Shown here in pieces: positions 9,861 to 19,395 of a stretch of 64,000 nt of DNA; within the stretch, counting starts at the first letter, position 1, and every line of letters begins with the position of its first letter. The DNA comes from Gammaproteobacteria bacterium UBA2679 (lineage in GTDB: Bacteria; Pseudomonadota; Gammaproteobacteria; Pseudomonadales; Oleiphilaceae). A model generated the notes under the pieces. That model worked only from the letters and a program-made list of their open reading frames with translations. It was not told the DNA's origin and searched no databases. A program made the position numbers and the translations under genes. Location: assembly GCA_002354735.1 (NCBI GenBank), contig DEMD01000011.1:124001-188000 (forward strand), given 5' to 3'.

Positions 9861-11075
9861 TCAACCGCCTCGTGCGGTCTCGAGAAGACGCCTTGCATCC
9901 TGGGCAATCATCAGCTCTTCGTTGGTACGAATCGCCAATACGCGTGTGCCTGACGAGCGATTGATGCACAAGACCCCGACATCTTCGGGTATGGCTTGCG
10001 CGTTGGCCGCTTCATCGAAATCGAGTCCGAAGGCGCCAAGCTCAGCGACGATCTGAGCACGGATGCCCCTGGCATGCTCGCCGATGCCGCCGGTAAATAT
10101 GAGCGCGTGCGGTCCCTTTACGACTGCCCAGTAGCTGGCGATCGTTTTCGCGACCTGATAGCAGAATACATCAATCGCCAACCTGGCGTCCTCGTTGCCC
10201 TCGTCGGCCGCGCCGGTCAAGGTGCGCATGTCGTTACTGAGCCCTGAAAGCCCAAGCAGGCCACTTTCGCGGTTGAGCATCTGGTCAAGTGCCTGAGGGC
10301 TCATGTCCATGCGACGGAGCAGATGCAGCATCAGGCCGGGGTCGACGCTACCACTCCTGGTGCCCATCGGCACGCCCTCGAGGGGTGTCAGGCCCATGCT
10401 GGTATCTACCGACTGACCGGCGGAGATGGCGCATACGGAGCAACCATTGCCAAGATGGGCGGAAATCAGATTGGTCGCTGACAGATCACGATCCAGCCAG
10501 GCAGCAGCCTTGGCGGCGACGAAGCGGTGGCTAGTGCCATGAAAACCGTAACGGCGCAGTGCCGATTCGGTGTACAGCCGGGCGGGGACCGCGTAGCGAT
10601 AGGCTTTCTCTGGCAGTGTTTGATGAAAGGCGGTGTCAAATACGGCGACCTGTGGACGTTCCGGCAGCAATTCGGCCACCTGCCGAATACCCATGAGATT
10701 GGCGGGGTTGTGCAGCGGTGCGAGCGATTCGCAGGCTTCGATCTGAGAGCGTACCTTGTCGTCTATAAGGGCTGAGTCGGAAAAATGCTCGCCACCGTGC
10801 ACCACACGGTGGCCCACCACGGCAATGCGTGAGCGCTGAAAATCGTGCTCGGTCAGCAAGTCCATGAACGCGCGCAACACCGCACTGTGGTCGCCGCCGG
10901 GCAGTTGCCTATTGGCACTTAAGTGGCCCTTTACCGTCAGGCGCGCCTCTGAGCTGGCCAGTGCTTCACCGAGTGCGCTAAGTATTTCTTTATCTTCTGC
11001 GGCATCGAACAGTGCCAGTTTGATTGATGAGCTCCCACAATTCACGACCAGGATGAGCTCGCTCCCTTCAACCAC
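9861..11075 (-). CDS. ackA: Acetate kinase
   Basis: AckA transfers phosphate between acetyl phosphate and ADP in the cytoplasm. The ASKHA-fold motifs are clear: [11 protein letters not shown] at the N terminus, [65 protein letters not shown] and FTGGIGEHA. The start is probably GTG 11075, 8 nt after AAGGAG (11084-11089); a TTG at 11078 is in frame but closer to the ribosome site. Either start overlaps the stop of the upstream GGDEF/EAL gene (TGA 11068-11070), so the two are probably translationally coupled. The product is about 404 residues, normal for the family. Confidence 0.95.
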   Translation of the reverse strand: MVEGSELILVVNCGSSSIKLALFDAAEDKEILSALGEALASSEARLTVKGHLSANRQLPGGDHSAVLRAFMDLLTEHDFQRSRIAVVGHRVVHGGEHFSDSALIDDKVRSQIEACESLAPLHNPANLMGIRQVAELLPERPQVAVFDTAFHQTLPEKAYRYAVPARLYTESALRRYGFHGTSHRFVAAKAAAWLDRDLSATNLISAHLGNGCSVCAISAGQSVDTSMGLTPLEGVPMGTRSGSVDPGLMLHLLRRMDMSPQALDQMLNRESGLLGLSGLSNDMRTLTGAADEGNEDARLAIDVFCYQVAKTIASYWAVVKGPHALIFTGGIGEHARGIRAQIVAELGAFGLDFDEAANAQAIPEDVGVLCINRSSGTRVLAIRTNEELMIAQDARRLLETARGG

Positions 11076-13488
11076 CAATCACACTCCTTTTTTGAGACTG
11101 CTTGAGCAGTGCCTCGAACGCATCCACAGCAACCGGTTTGCTGAAATAATAGCCCTGGGCAAAGTCACAGTCGCGTTTTGACAGAAATTCATGCTGGCCG
11201 GCTTCTTCGACGCCTTCGGCTATGACCAGCAGGCCGAGACTATGCGCCATTGTGATGATCGCAGTCACGAGTGCGGCATCTTCTTCCTCTTTCAGCACAT
11301 CGTTCACGAACGATCGGTCGATCTTGAGCGTGTCGAATGGGTAGCTCTTGAGGTAGCTCAAGGCCGAATAGCCGGTGCCGAAGTCGTCTACCGAGAGCTT
11401 GATACCCTGCTCATCGAGCCCTTGCAGAATCCGGTTGGTTTCGAGCGTATTGTCCAGCAGCAGGCGTTCAGTGATCTCCAGCTCCAGCGAGGTGCCCGCA
11501 AGGCCGCTCTGGCTAAGAATATCGCGTACCTGTTCGACAAATGAAAAATCCTTGAACTGGCGGGGCGAGACGTTAATCGCAATCCAGAAGTTCTCGCCAT
11601 AGCGTTTCTGCCAGATACGTGTCTGATGGCAGGCCTGCTGCAGCACCCATTCGCCTATGGGAATGATCAGGCCGGTTTCTTCTGCCAGTGGGATGAACTT
11701 ATCGGGCACTACGAAGCCCAACTCCGGGCTGTTCCAGCGCAACAAGGCTTCAGCACCAATAATTTCACAGGTCTTGGTGTTGACGATTGGCTGGTAGTGC
11801 AGGACGAGTTCATTGCGCTCCACCGCCTTGCGCAGCAGGGTTTCGGTGCGCAGACGCTCTCTCGTGTGCACATTCAGATCAGCGGTATAGCGGTAGAATG
11901 CGCTCTTGCCCTGTCGTTTGGCCTTGTACATCGCCGAATCTGCCTGCTGCATGAGAGTGCTGCTGGTGTCACCATCATCAGGGTAGACTGCGATACCGAT
12001 ACTGGCGGTGACAAAGAACTCCTGGCCGCCAAGCATGATTGGCACGGTAAGGGCGTCGAGCACACGCTGGGCAATGTCACTCGCAATGTCGGCAGTTTCC
12101 AGTTCAGGCAGAATCGCAAGGAATTCGTCGCCACCCAGACGCGAGAGTGTGCTCGAATCCCGTACCACATGGGCAATTCTCTGCGCCACTTCAATAAGCA
12201 AGCGGTCACCCGCATCATGCCCGAGCGTATCGTTGACGTGCTTGAAGTTGTCCAGATCGATGAACAGGACGCCGATATGATTGGCGGAGCGTTTTGCCTG
12301 GGCTAGAGCCAGTTTGAGCCGATCGATGGCCAGCATACGGTTCGGCAGGCTGGTCAACATGTCGTAGTTCGCCTGACGCAGCAGCTGCTCCTCATAGCGC
12401 TTGCGCAGACTGATATCTTCGCCAAGGATAAGAAACTGCGAAATGGCTCCGTCTTCATCACGAATAGGTGTGATGACGACCTGCTCCCAGAATCGTTCGC
12501 CACCCTGCTTGGTGTTACGAAGCTCACCCTGCCAGATACCGGCACGCTCCACCTGGGTCTGAATGTTTTCCCACAGACTGTCGTTCTCGCGACTGTCACC
12601 ACTGAGCAGGGTGATTTCCTTGGGATGCTTGTTCAGCACGTCGACCACGCGCTTGCCGGTCATGTTAATGAACTTGTTATTGGCGAAACGGATCTGCCAG
12701 CGGTCGTTGCAGATCAGAACAGAGGAGGGGCTCTGCTCAATAGCCAATGACAGCTTGCGAATCTCGGCGCTGTCGTGCTTGCGCTGCTCCAGATCCTTCA
12801 GCAGGCGCTCGCGCATCTCATTGATAGCGTCGGTGACCTGTTGGAGCTCGTCCTTGGTTCGACCGCGTTGCGGCGCCCGGTCCAATACCAGCGGAACCGA
12901 CATGCTGTCCAGGTTCAGGCTTCGGGCGTAGTGTGCCATGCGGCTGAGATGTCTCGTGACCAAGGCCCGAAATATGAGAAATATCAACAGACACAGGCCG
13001 AACGTTTTCAGTGTCTGAATGCCGATGATAACCAGCAGTTGATCGCCGAGTCGGGCCCGTATGCCATCGAGCGTGGCAAAGACTTTCAGGACACCGAGTT
13101 CATAAACCTCGTCAGTTTCATAGCTGAGTTTGAACTGCCTTGAGATTATGTTCGCATTACTGGCTATTTCGCCGACACTACGGGCTTCATCCGGGAATGT
13201 GAGCAGTTCTATCCGGACGATGTCCTCGAGGTTCAGTATGCCGCGGAGCTGGACTTCCAGCAGCTTTTCATCGAGCGACCATAGACTGCGGGCAAGGGGC
13301 TTCTGATAGGACGCCTCGATGAGCTTGAGGCGGCTGTTGATTTCGGCGACTTCCCTTCGATAGTCGGTCATGACCTGGATGCCGATGGCGACCAGCGCGA
13401 ATACCGTGCTGCACACCGTGATCCAGAGAATCATCTTCATCGTCAGCGGCGACTTTGACGACAGGGCTGAGGGCAGGCGCAGAGTCAT
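11068..13488 (-). CDS. Membrane-bound PAS-GGDEF-EAL protein (c-di-GMP synthesis/hydrolysis)
   Basis: The 806-residue protein has an N-terminal membrane helix (about 18-40), a periplasmic sensor region (about 41-148) and a second helix (about 150-176). A HAMP-like stretch, a PAS domain (about 245-365), GGDEF and EAL domains follow. The GGDEF motif is intact at 452-456 (LGGDEF), but the RxxD inhibitory site is absent (RDSS). The EAL domain keeps EALLRW (580-585), [24 protein letters not shown] and AEGVEE, so phosphodiesterase activity is likely. The periplasmic part has no domain I can name. Its 3' end overlaps ackA, which ties a c-di-GMP enzyme to the acetate genes. Whether both catalytic domains work is not shown by sequence alone. 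Confidence 0.92.
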   Translation of the reverse strand: MTLRLPSALSSKSPLTMKMILWITVCSTVFALVAIGIQVMTDYRREVAEINSRLKLIEASYQKPLARSLWSLDEKLLEVQLRGILNLEDIVRIELLTFPDEARSVGEIASNANIISRQFKLSYETDEVYELGVLKVFATLDGIRARLGDQLLVIIGIQTLKTFGLCLLIFLIFRALVTRHLSRMAHYARSLNLDSMSVPLVLDRAPQRGRTKDELQQVTDAINEMRERLLKDLEQRKHDSAEIRKLSLAIEQSPSSVLICNDRWQIRFANNKFINMTGKRVVDVLNKHPKEITLLSGDSRENDSLWENIQTQVERAGIWQGELRNTKQGGERFWEQVVITPIRDEDGAISQFLILGEDISLRKRYEEQLLRQANYDMLTSLPNRMLAIDRLKLALAQAKRSANHIGVLFIDLDNFKHVNDTLGHDAGDRLLIEVAQRIAHVVRDSSTLSRLGGDEFLAILPELETADIASDIAQRVLDALTVPIMLGGQEFFVTASIGIAVYPDDGDTSSTLMQQADSAMYKAKRQGKSAFYRYTADLNVHTRERLRTETLLRKAVERNELVLHYQPIVNTKTCEIIGAEALLRWNSPELGFVVPDKFIPLAEETGLIIPIGEWVLQQACHQTRIWQKRYGENFWIAINVSPRQFKDFSFVEQVRDILSQSGLAGTSLELEITERLLLDNTLETNRILQGLDEQGIKLSVDDFGTGYSALSYLKSYPFDTLKIDRSFVNDVLKEEEDAALVTAIITMAHSLGLLVIAEGVEEAGQHEFLSKRDCDFAQGYYFSKPVAVDAFEALLKQSQKRSVIGG

Positions 13489-13688
13489 GCCTGGACCTGA
13501 CGTCCATAGGTCGCAATGCGACTACCGCCGCTGACAGCTGAGCACAAGGCTGCAGGCGTAATGTCAGTGACGTCAAACAGGATGGTATCGATAATCCACA
13601 CCGGCTATTCAGCTGAGTTCCATCCTTCAGTGTAGATGATTTCACCGGGATGGCACGTAGGAGCCGGTTGCTTGCAAACCAGCTCGTT

Positions 13689-14132
13689 TCAGAGTTGCAG
13701 GCGTCCAGCATTCATCTGCAGTATGCGCTCGCCAATGCCACTCACATTGAGCAGTTCTTCCACAGCCAGGAAAGGCCCATTAGCCGCTCTGAATTCCACG
13801 ATGGCCTTGGCCTTGCTGGGGCCAATCCCTTTCATGGCTTCTGCCAATCCTGCCGCATCGAGCTGGTTGATAGCAATGGGCAATTCATTTCTTTGGGATA
13901 CATTTTTTGTCTTGCCGCCGGTGACGACGGGTGCAACTTGCGGTGAAGCTGCGGTACTTAAGGTCAGAGGCACGGCCCGTTGCCTCAGCGTGTCTGCGGA
14001 GACGACAGCGGCCTGACTGGCTATTTTGAGGCCATCAGCTGATTCTGCACGGACCACGCTGTTGAGATTCAAGATCATGAGTACGATAAACAGGATGCAG
14101 AGCGTGCCGTACCTGGAAGTAAGCGTCTTCAT
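13689..14132 (-). CDS. ComEA-like helix-hairpin-helix DNA-binding protein
   Basis: The 147-residue product has an N-terminal signal/anchor segment (LCILFIVLMILNLNSVVRA) and, after a Ser/Ala/Val linker, two helix-hairpin-helix motifs (AEAMKGIGPSKAKAIVEF and LLNVSGIGERILQMN) at about residues 95-145. This is the ComEA layout, used in natural transformation to bind DNA in the periplasm; short homologues also occur in species without shown competence. It is oriented away from lifO and followed on its own strand, after about 200 bp (13489-13688) in which I see no feature, by the GGDEF/EAL gene. Competence cannot be claimed from this gene alone. Confidence 0.85.
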   Translation of the reverse strand: MKTLTSRYGTLCILFIVLMILNLNSVVRAESADGLKIASQAAVVSADTLRQRAVPLTLSTAASPQVAPVVTGGKTKNVSQRNELPIAINQLDAAGLAEAMKGIGPSKAKAIVEFRAANGPFLAVEELLNVSGIGERILQMNAGRLQL

Positions 14133-14187
14133 TTAACCACCATCCTTGGCGACTTGAACCGGTCCCCATGACCGGCTGACGCGCCAA

Positions 14188-14256
14188 GCTTACGCGGTAT
14201 GACTGTGAGTGGATGTCAGCCTTTGCTTACATTTATCGTAAGCTGTTGCTTACATT
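14188..14256. promoter_or_regulatory. Cluster of GCTTAC repeats upstream of lifO, candidate operator
   Basis: The 300-bp gap 14133-14432 between the divergent comEA-like and lifO genes holds no credible gene but four copies of a six-base element. GCTTAC occurs at 14188, 14224 and 14247, and its complement GTAAGC at 14237-14242. Two copies are part of the identical 12-mer TTGCTTACATTT at 14222-14233 and 14245-14256, 23 bp apart, about two helical turns. The pair GCTTAC/GTAAGC also forms an inverted repeat with a 7-bp spacer. The regulator is unknown; that this is an operator is inferred from the repeat geometry. Confidence 0.45.
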
Positions 14257-14432
14257 TCGCCGAAGACATTTGCCCTGTGATGCCTGTCACAGTTCAATGT
14301 TTCATGGCCAGTACTGGGGAGAATTCAATGTTCTGGACCAGTGCTTCACCCGTTTGGGTAGTTGAGTACAGAGGCCATTGTGGCAATCCTGAAGCTCATA
14401 ACAATAAAGCGGTACTGACATGAGGCCTTGCC

Positions 14433-15611
14433 ATGCGTAATCGACGAATAGATCCCAATTCCACTGGCAGTACGTCCACTTCGCGGACCTTGCTGGTAAT
14501 TGCGCTGATCTTCGTGCTCACCATTGCCTTACTGATCGCTGCGGGTGCGCTCGGACTGCTCGATCGCGGGCAGACTACCGACCGTATCGGTGCAGCCGAC
14601 GCTTCTCCGACAGATCCTGCTGCTGCCACCGCGCCTGTTCCGACGCCGGACCCAGCCCCAGCACCGGTTGCGGCCGCAGTCGATTCAACACCGGAACCTG
14701 AAGCCTGGGATGGTGCCGCATTTGCCCCATCGCTGGCTGGCACCGATATCGATGGCAAGCTCGAAGCCGACGAGCAGGGCTATCTCAAAGTGTCCATCGA
14801 CGTGAAAGACTTTTTCGACTATTTCCTTGGTGCCGTCGGCGAGCGCAGCGTTGAAGATGTCATGGCCATGTTGCACCAGCAGATCGACCAGCGTCTGCCA
14901 CCCGAGGCAGCTGCTCAGGCTCGCATGATGCTGGAGAACTATGTCGGCTATCAGCATGCCATGGCCGATATGATGGGCCAGCCGATGGCCGCGCAGGACC
15001 AGTCCAATATGCAGCAGACCTACGACTACTACGCCCAGACCATGGAGCAGACCTTCGAGCAGCTCAAGGCGCTGCGCCGGCAGTACTTCGGTCCGCAGGA
15101 AGTGGATGCGTTTTTCAGTCTTGAAGAGGCCTACGGCGAATACGCACTCACAGCGATGAAGCTGAATGCTGACGAGTCGCTCACCCCTCAGGCACGCGAA
15201 GCTGCTTTAAAGGAAGCTGAGCGCATTCTGCCGGCGCAGATGATCGAGGCTGAAAAGCAGGCTCGAAAGCAGGTCGCGCTCTCCGATGCGACGGTAGAGC
15301 TGTTCGAGCAGGGGCGCTCGCCGGAGGAAATCAAGTCGATTCTGGCGCAACGTTACCCCGACCAGTACGATGCAAAAGCCACCGATAGTGTCGTTAGTCA
15401 CCTTGCCAGAGAGGCTGCCTTCGAGCAGCGCATGCAAGGCTATCTTGAGCAGAAGGCGGCACTGTTGGCCGATGGTATATCCGAAGCGGACGCCAGCGCG
15501 GCTATCGCAGCCTTGCAGGCAAGAACTTTCGATGAAGCTGAGCTGGCCAGGGTGGCTGCTGAGGAAGCCATTGCGCGAAAGACGGCGCAGGCGAGCATCA
15601 CGGCTCCCTGA
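14433..15611 (+). CDS. lifO: Lipase secretion chaperone (steric foldase, Lif family)
   Basis: Lif proteins sit in the inner membrane facing the periplasm and fold a partner class I/II lipase before type II secretion. The 392-residue product has a membrane anchor at about 19-43, an Ala/Pro-rich linker (about 55-90) and the foldase body. PSLAGTDIDGKL is followed by the signature region VKDFFDYFLGAVGE (124-137), then helical repeats (LRRQYFGPQEVDAFFSLEE). The usual R-x-x-F-D-Y motif reads K-D-F-F-D-Y, so the first position is Lys, and L-S-A reads L-G-A. Normally the lipase gene lies immediately upstream; here none is present anywhere in the window. Confidence 0.88.
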   Translation: MRNRRIDPNSTGSTSTSRTLLVIALIFVLTIALLIAAGALGLLDRGQTTDRIGAADASPTDPAAATAPVPTPDPAPAPVAAAVDSTPEPEAWDGAAFAPSLAGTDIDGKLEADEQGYLKVSIDVKDFFDYFLGAVGERSVEDVMAMLHQQIDQRLPPEAAAQARMMLENYVGYQHAMADMMGQPMAAQDQSNMQQTYDYYAQTMEQTFEQLKALRRQYFGPQEVDAFFSLEEAYGEYALTAMKLNADESLTPQAREAALKEAERILPAQMIEAEKQARKQVALSDATVELFEQGRSPEEIKSILAQRYPDQYDAKATDSVVSHLAREAAFEQRMQGYLEQKAALLADGISEADASAAIAALQARTFDEAELARVAAEEAIARKTAQASITAP

Positions 15612-15712
15612 GCATCGGCCATTTGCCCCGAAAGCGCGCTATGGCGCAGCTTAGGGGTTGTATGGATCCCTGAGTGTGAGACACTGGCTTTTTAAGCCCT
15701 GGATTGCTTTCT

Positions 15713-18700
15713 ATGACGATTCGTGTCGCGCTCAAACACCGGATGACCTACGATTTCGACCGTCCGGTTACGCTTTTTCCACACGTGCTGAGACTGCGTC
15801 CCGCAGTGCATTCCCGCACACCGATTCATAGTTACTCGCTCAAGGTTTCGCCAGAAGAACACTTCATCAACTGGCAACAGGATCCCTTCGGCAACTTTCT
15901 CGCCAGACTGGTGTTCCAGAAGCCAACTACTTCGCTCGATATTCAGGTCGAAGTCATCGCCGACATGAAGGTGGTGAACCCCTTCGATTTCTTCGTCGAA
16001 GACTATGCCAAGGAATTTCCGTTCAAGTACAAGCCCGTGCAGACCCGCGAGCTGGCGCCCTATCTGAAGAAGATCCGCAAGGGCCCGCTGCTCAAGGCCT
16101 GGCTGGCTGAAGTGTCGATGGAGCCGACCTCCATCAACGACTTTATCGTCAATATCAATCGACGGCTGCAGCAGGATATCGGCTACGGCATCCGCCTCGA
16201 GCCTGGTGTGCAAACGCCAGAGCAGACGCTGAAACTGCGTAAGGGTTCCTGTCGGGATACCTCGTGGCTGCTGGTGAATATTCTCCGTCACCTGGGGCTG
16301 GCCGCGCGTTTCGTATCGGGCTACCTGGTACAGCTGAAGTCGGATCAGAAGAGCCTCGACGGACCATCGGGTCCCGCTGAGGATTTCACGGATCTGCACG
16401 CCTGGTGCGAAGTGTATATTCCTGGCGCTGGCTGGGTGGGGCTCGACCCGACCTCAGGCCTGCTGACCAGTGAAGGTCATATTCCGCTGGCCTGTACACC
16501 CGAGCCTGGTTCTGCTGCGCCTGTAGAGGGTGCGACCAGCAAGGGCAAGGTCGAATTCAGTTTCTCCAATATCGTCGAACGTATCAAGGAAGACCCGCGC
16601 GTCACCAAGCCTTATACCGAAGACGAATGGCAGCGTGTGCTGGATCTTGGCGACAAGCTGGACGAACAGCTGCAACGGCAAGACGTCCGCCTGACCATGG
16701 GTGGCGAGCCGACCTTTGTATCCATTGATGATATGGAGTCGGAGCAGTGGAACACCGGTGCGCTCGGCGACGATAAGCTCAAGCTCGCGCACAAGCTTTT
16801 GCTGCGCCTACACGACCGCTTTGGACCCACCGGCATGCTGCATTACGGGCAGGGCAAGTGGTATCCCGGTGAAGAGATTCCACGCTGGGCGCTGGGCAGC
16901 TTCTGGCGGACCGATGGTGAGCCGATCTGGCAGAATCAGGCCCTGTTCGACGAGCCCGAGGGCCTGATTTCCGATGCCGATTCACGGCAGAAAAAGCCGA
17001 ATGGCAAGCCCGTGAAACTGAGTGATGAAGCGCTGGATGAGTTTGCAATCGAAGTCGCCAGACAGCTTGGGGTGAAGCGCGAATTCGTGATCCCCGCTTA
17101 TGAGGACGTTGCCTACCACCTGATGCAGGAGCAGGCGCTGCCTGCCAACCTGGATCTGATGACGGCCGATCTCGGCGACGATCTAGAGCGACGTCGGCTG
17201 GCAAGGATACTCAGTCAGGGACTCTCTACGGTCGTCGGTTATGTGATTCCACTGCGCTGGGATCCGGCTGACTTCAATCCGCTGGCCGAAGCGAAATCGA
17301 AACCGCACTGGCAGACTTCGCGCTGGCCACTGCGCGGTGAGCGGCTGTCCTTGCTGCCAGGTGATTCGCCGATGGGTTTACGCCTGCCGTTGAATTCACT
17401 GCCGCTGGCAACGCATCCCTCCGAGATGCTGCCTTACGAGCGGGATCCATTTGATGGCCGCGCGCCGTTGCAGTCGGCGGACAAGCTCGACAAGGCGACA
17501 CGTAAGGTCAAGGCAGGCAGCGCCAGCGTCTCGAAAACCGAGGTGATCCGGACCGCGCTCGGCATCGAGAGACGCGGCAACAAACTCTACCTGTTCATGC
17601 CGCCGATGACACACCTCGAGCACTATCTCGCGCTGCTGGCAGCCATCGAGCATGCCGCTGAAGCCTGTGATCAGAAGATCATCATCGAAGGCTACGAGCC
17701 ACCGCGCGATCCACGTATCAACAAGCTGCTGGTCACGCCGGACCCTGGCGTCATCGAAGTGAACATCCAGCCTTCGCACTCATGGCGCGAGCAGGTGGAA
17801 ATCACCGAGACCGTCTACGAGGAAGCCAGACAGAGCCGACTGTCCGCTGAAAAATTCATGATAGATGGCCGTCATACCGGTACCGGTGGTGGCAATCACA
17901 TGACGCTCGGTGGCTCGACGCCGGAACACAGTCCCTTCCTGCGACGGCCGGACCTGCTCAGGAGTTTTGTCAACTATTGGCAGAACCACCCAGGCCTGTC
18001 GTATCTGTTCTCGGGCATGTTTATCGGTCCAACCTCACAGTCGCCGCGTGTGGATGAGGGCAGGGACGAGAACCTGTATGAACTCGAGATCGCCTTCCAG
18101 CAGATGCCCGAAGGCGATGTGCCGCAGCCCTGGCTGGTGGATCGCATCCTGCGCAACCTGCTGATCGACGTGACTGGCAACACGCACAGGACCGAGTTCT
18201 GTATCGACAAGCTCTACGCGCCAGGCACAGCCAGTGGTCGACAGGGTATCGTCGAGCTGCGTGGTTTCGAAATGCCGCCGCATGAGCGCATGTCGCTGGT
18301 GCAGGCCGTGTTCATCCGTTCGATGCTGGCGCGCTTCTGGAACGAGCCGTACAAACAGAAGCTGGTGCGTTGGGGTACCGAACTGCACGACAAGTTCATG
18401 CTGCCGCACTACGTCTGGGCGGATATCAAGGATGTGGTGCAGGAGCTGAATGATCATGGCTATCCCTTCGAGCTGCAGTGGTTGCTGCCATTCGAGGAGT
18501 TCCGCTTCCCGCACTATGGTCGTCATCAGATCGATGAGATGAGCGTCGAATTGCGCTGGGCCATCGAGCCATGGCACGTCCTCGGTGAAGAGGTCTCGAG
18601 CATGGGTACCGCACGCTATGTGGACTCATCGGTCGAGCGTCTGCAGGTTCGTCTGACGAACTTTGTCGATGCTCGGTACGCGCTGACCTGTAACGGTAAG

Positions 18701-19195
18701 CGCGTGCCCCTGCACAATACCGGACGCCATGGCGAATACGTCGCCGGCATCCGTTATCGCGCCTGGGCGCCATTCTCGGCCCTGCATCCAACCATCGGCA
18801 TTCATGCGCCACTGGTGTTCGACATCATCGATACCTGGAATCGTAGAAGTATCGGCGGCTGTACCTATCACGTGGTGCACCAGGGTGGCCTGAGCTACGA
18901 CGCGATGCCGGTGAACGCGGTGGAAGCTGAATCGAGACGGCATAACCGATTCGAAAATATCGGTCATACGCAAAGTGCGCTTAACCACAACTATGGCGGC
19001 ATGGGTGGCTTTGCCGGCTTCTCGAATAACGTCGACCCGACTGACAACCGGATTCAGACCTATTCGACTACGCCTTCGGGCTCAATGCTGCGGGGGTCGG
19101 TGCCGCATAGGTCGGACGTTAGTGGGGTGGATTTGACGCCGGTGGAGCCTTCTATGGAGTATCCGCATACGTTTGATTTGCGGCGGGTGAAGTAG
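15713..19195 (+). CDS. Large transglutaminase-like / DUF2126 protein
   Basis: ATG 15713 gives a 1160-residue protein beginning MTIRVALKHRMTYDFDRP, the normal start of the bacterial transglutaminase-like N-terminal domain. The papain-like core follows, with a visible Cys-His-Asp triad: C180 in KGSCRDTSWLL, H229 in DLHAWCEVY and D245 in GLDPTSG. From about residue 310 to the end it is the conserved DUF2126 region (LTMGGEPTFVSIDDMES, TGTGGGNHMTLGGSTP, LYAPGTASGRQGIVELRGFE). In many genomes this gene travels with alpha-E (DUF403) and circularly permuted ATP-grasp genes, thought to act in an uncharacterised peptide ligase/protease pathway; none of these partners is present here. The substrate is unknown. 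Confidence 0.93.
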   Translation: MTIRVALKHRMTYDFDRPVTLFPHVLRLRPAVHSRTPIHSYSLKVSPEEHFINWQQDPFGNFLARLVFQKPTTSLDIQVEVIADMKVVNPFDFFVEDYAKEFPFKYKPVQTRELAPYLKKIRKGPLLKAWLAEVSMEPTSINDFIVNINRRLQQDIGYGIRLEPGVQTPEQTLKLRKGSCRDTSWLLVNILRHLGLAARFVSGYLVQLKSDQKSLDGPSGPAEDFTDLHAWCEVYIPGAGWVGLDPTSGLLTSEGHIPLACTPEPGSAAPVEGATSKGKVEFSFSNIVERIKEDPRVTKPYTEDEWQRVLDLGDKLDEQLQRQDVRLTMGGEPTFVSIDDMESEQWNTGALGDDKLKLAHKLLLRLHDRFGPTGMLHYGQGKWYPGEEIPRWALGSFWRTDGEPIWQNQALFDEPEGLISDADSRQKKPNGKPVKLSDEALDEFAIEVARQLGVKREFVIPAYEDVAYHLMQEQALPANLDLMTADLGDDLERRRLARILSQGLSTVVGYVIPLRWDPADFNPLAEAKSKPHWQTSRWPLRGERLSLLPGDSPMGLRLPLNSLPLATHPSEMLPYERDPFDGRAPLQSADKLDKATRKVKAGSASVSKTEVIRTALGIERRGNKLYLFMPPMTHLEHYLALLAAIEHAAEACDQKIIIEGYEPPRDPRINKLLVTPDPGVIEVNIQPSHSWREQVEITETVYEEARQSRLSAEKFMIDGRHTGTGGGNHMTLGGSTPEHSPFLRRPDLLRSFVNYWQNHPGLSYLFSGMFIGPTSQSPRVDEGRDENLYELEIAFQQMPEGDVPQPWLVDRILRNLLIDVTGNTHRTEFCIDKLYAPGTASGRQGIVELRGFEMPPHERMSLVQAVFIRSMLARFWNEPYKQKLVRWGTELHDKFMLPHYVWADIKDVVQELNDHGYPFELQWLLPFEEFRFPHYGRHQIDEMSVELRWAIEPWHVLGEEVSSMGTARYVDSSVERLQVRLTNFVDARYALTCNGKRVPLHNTGRHGEYVAGIRYRAWAPFSALHPTIGIHAPLVFDIIDTWNRRSIGGCTYHVVHQGGLSYDAMPVNAVEAESRRHNRFENIGHTQSALNHNYGGMGGFAGFSNNVDPTDNRIQTYSTTPSGSMLRGSVPHRSDVSGVDLTPVEPSMEYPHTFDLRRVK

Positions 19196-19224
19196 GGCTC
19201 GCATTGCTTTGAAGTGCGAATATG

Positions 19225-19258
19225 CCCGCCGATGGAGAGTGGCTTTGTCGGCGGGTTT
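19225..19258 (+). terminator. Intrinsic terminator after the DUF2126 gene
   Basis: CCCGCCGA (19225-19232) pairs with TCGGCGGG (19248-19255) around a 15-nt loop and is followed by TTT. It lies 30 bp past the stop of the DUF2126 gene and before the convergent binding-protein gene that ends at 19396. The T-run is short, so efficiency is uncertain. I see nothing else in 19259-19395. Confidence 0.65.
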
Positions 19259-19395
19259 AGGTTGGAAACTCTAATCATCTGCAATGAACAGGCGTCGGTG
19301 ATCTCAAGCCCAGCCAATCCCGTCGCCAAAATCAGAACGTCCCTCCGCCTTCGTTTTTATCTTCGTGCTCCACTATCACGTCTCCATAACCTCCA

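Noticed and set aside
14199..14423. 74-residue open frame directly upstream of lifO
   Set aside because: It crosses the GCTTAC repeats, has no clear ribosome site and no family resemblance; it does not look like a lipase fragment.
15626..15657. Nested inverted repeats after lifO
   Set aside because: CCCC/GGGG and GCGC/GCGC arms are short with large gaps and no U-tract; not a convincing terminator.
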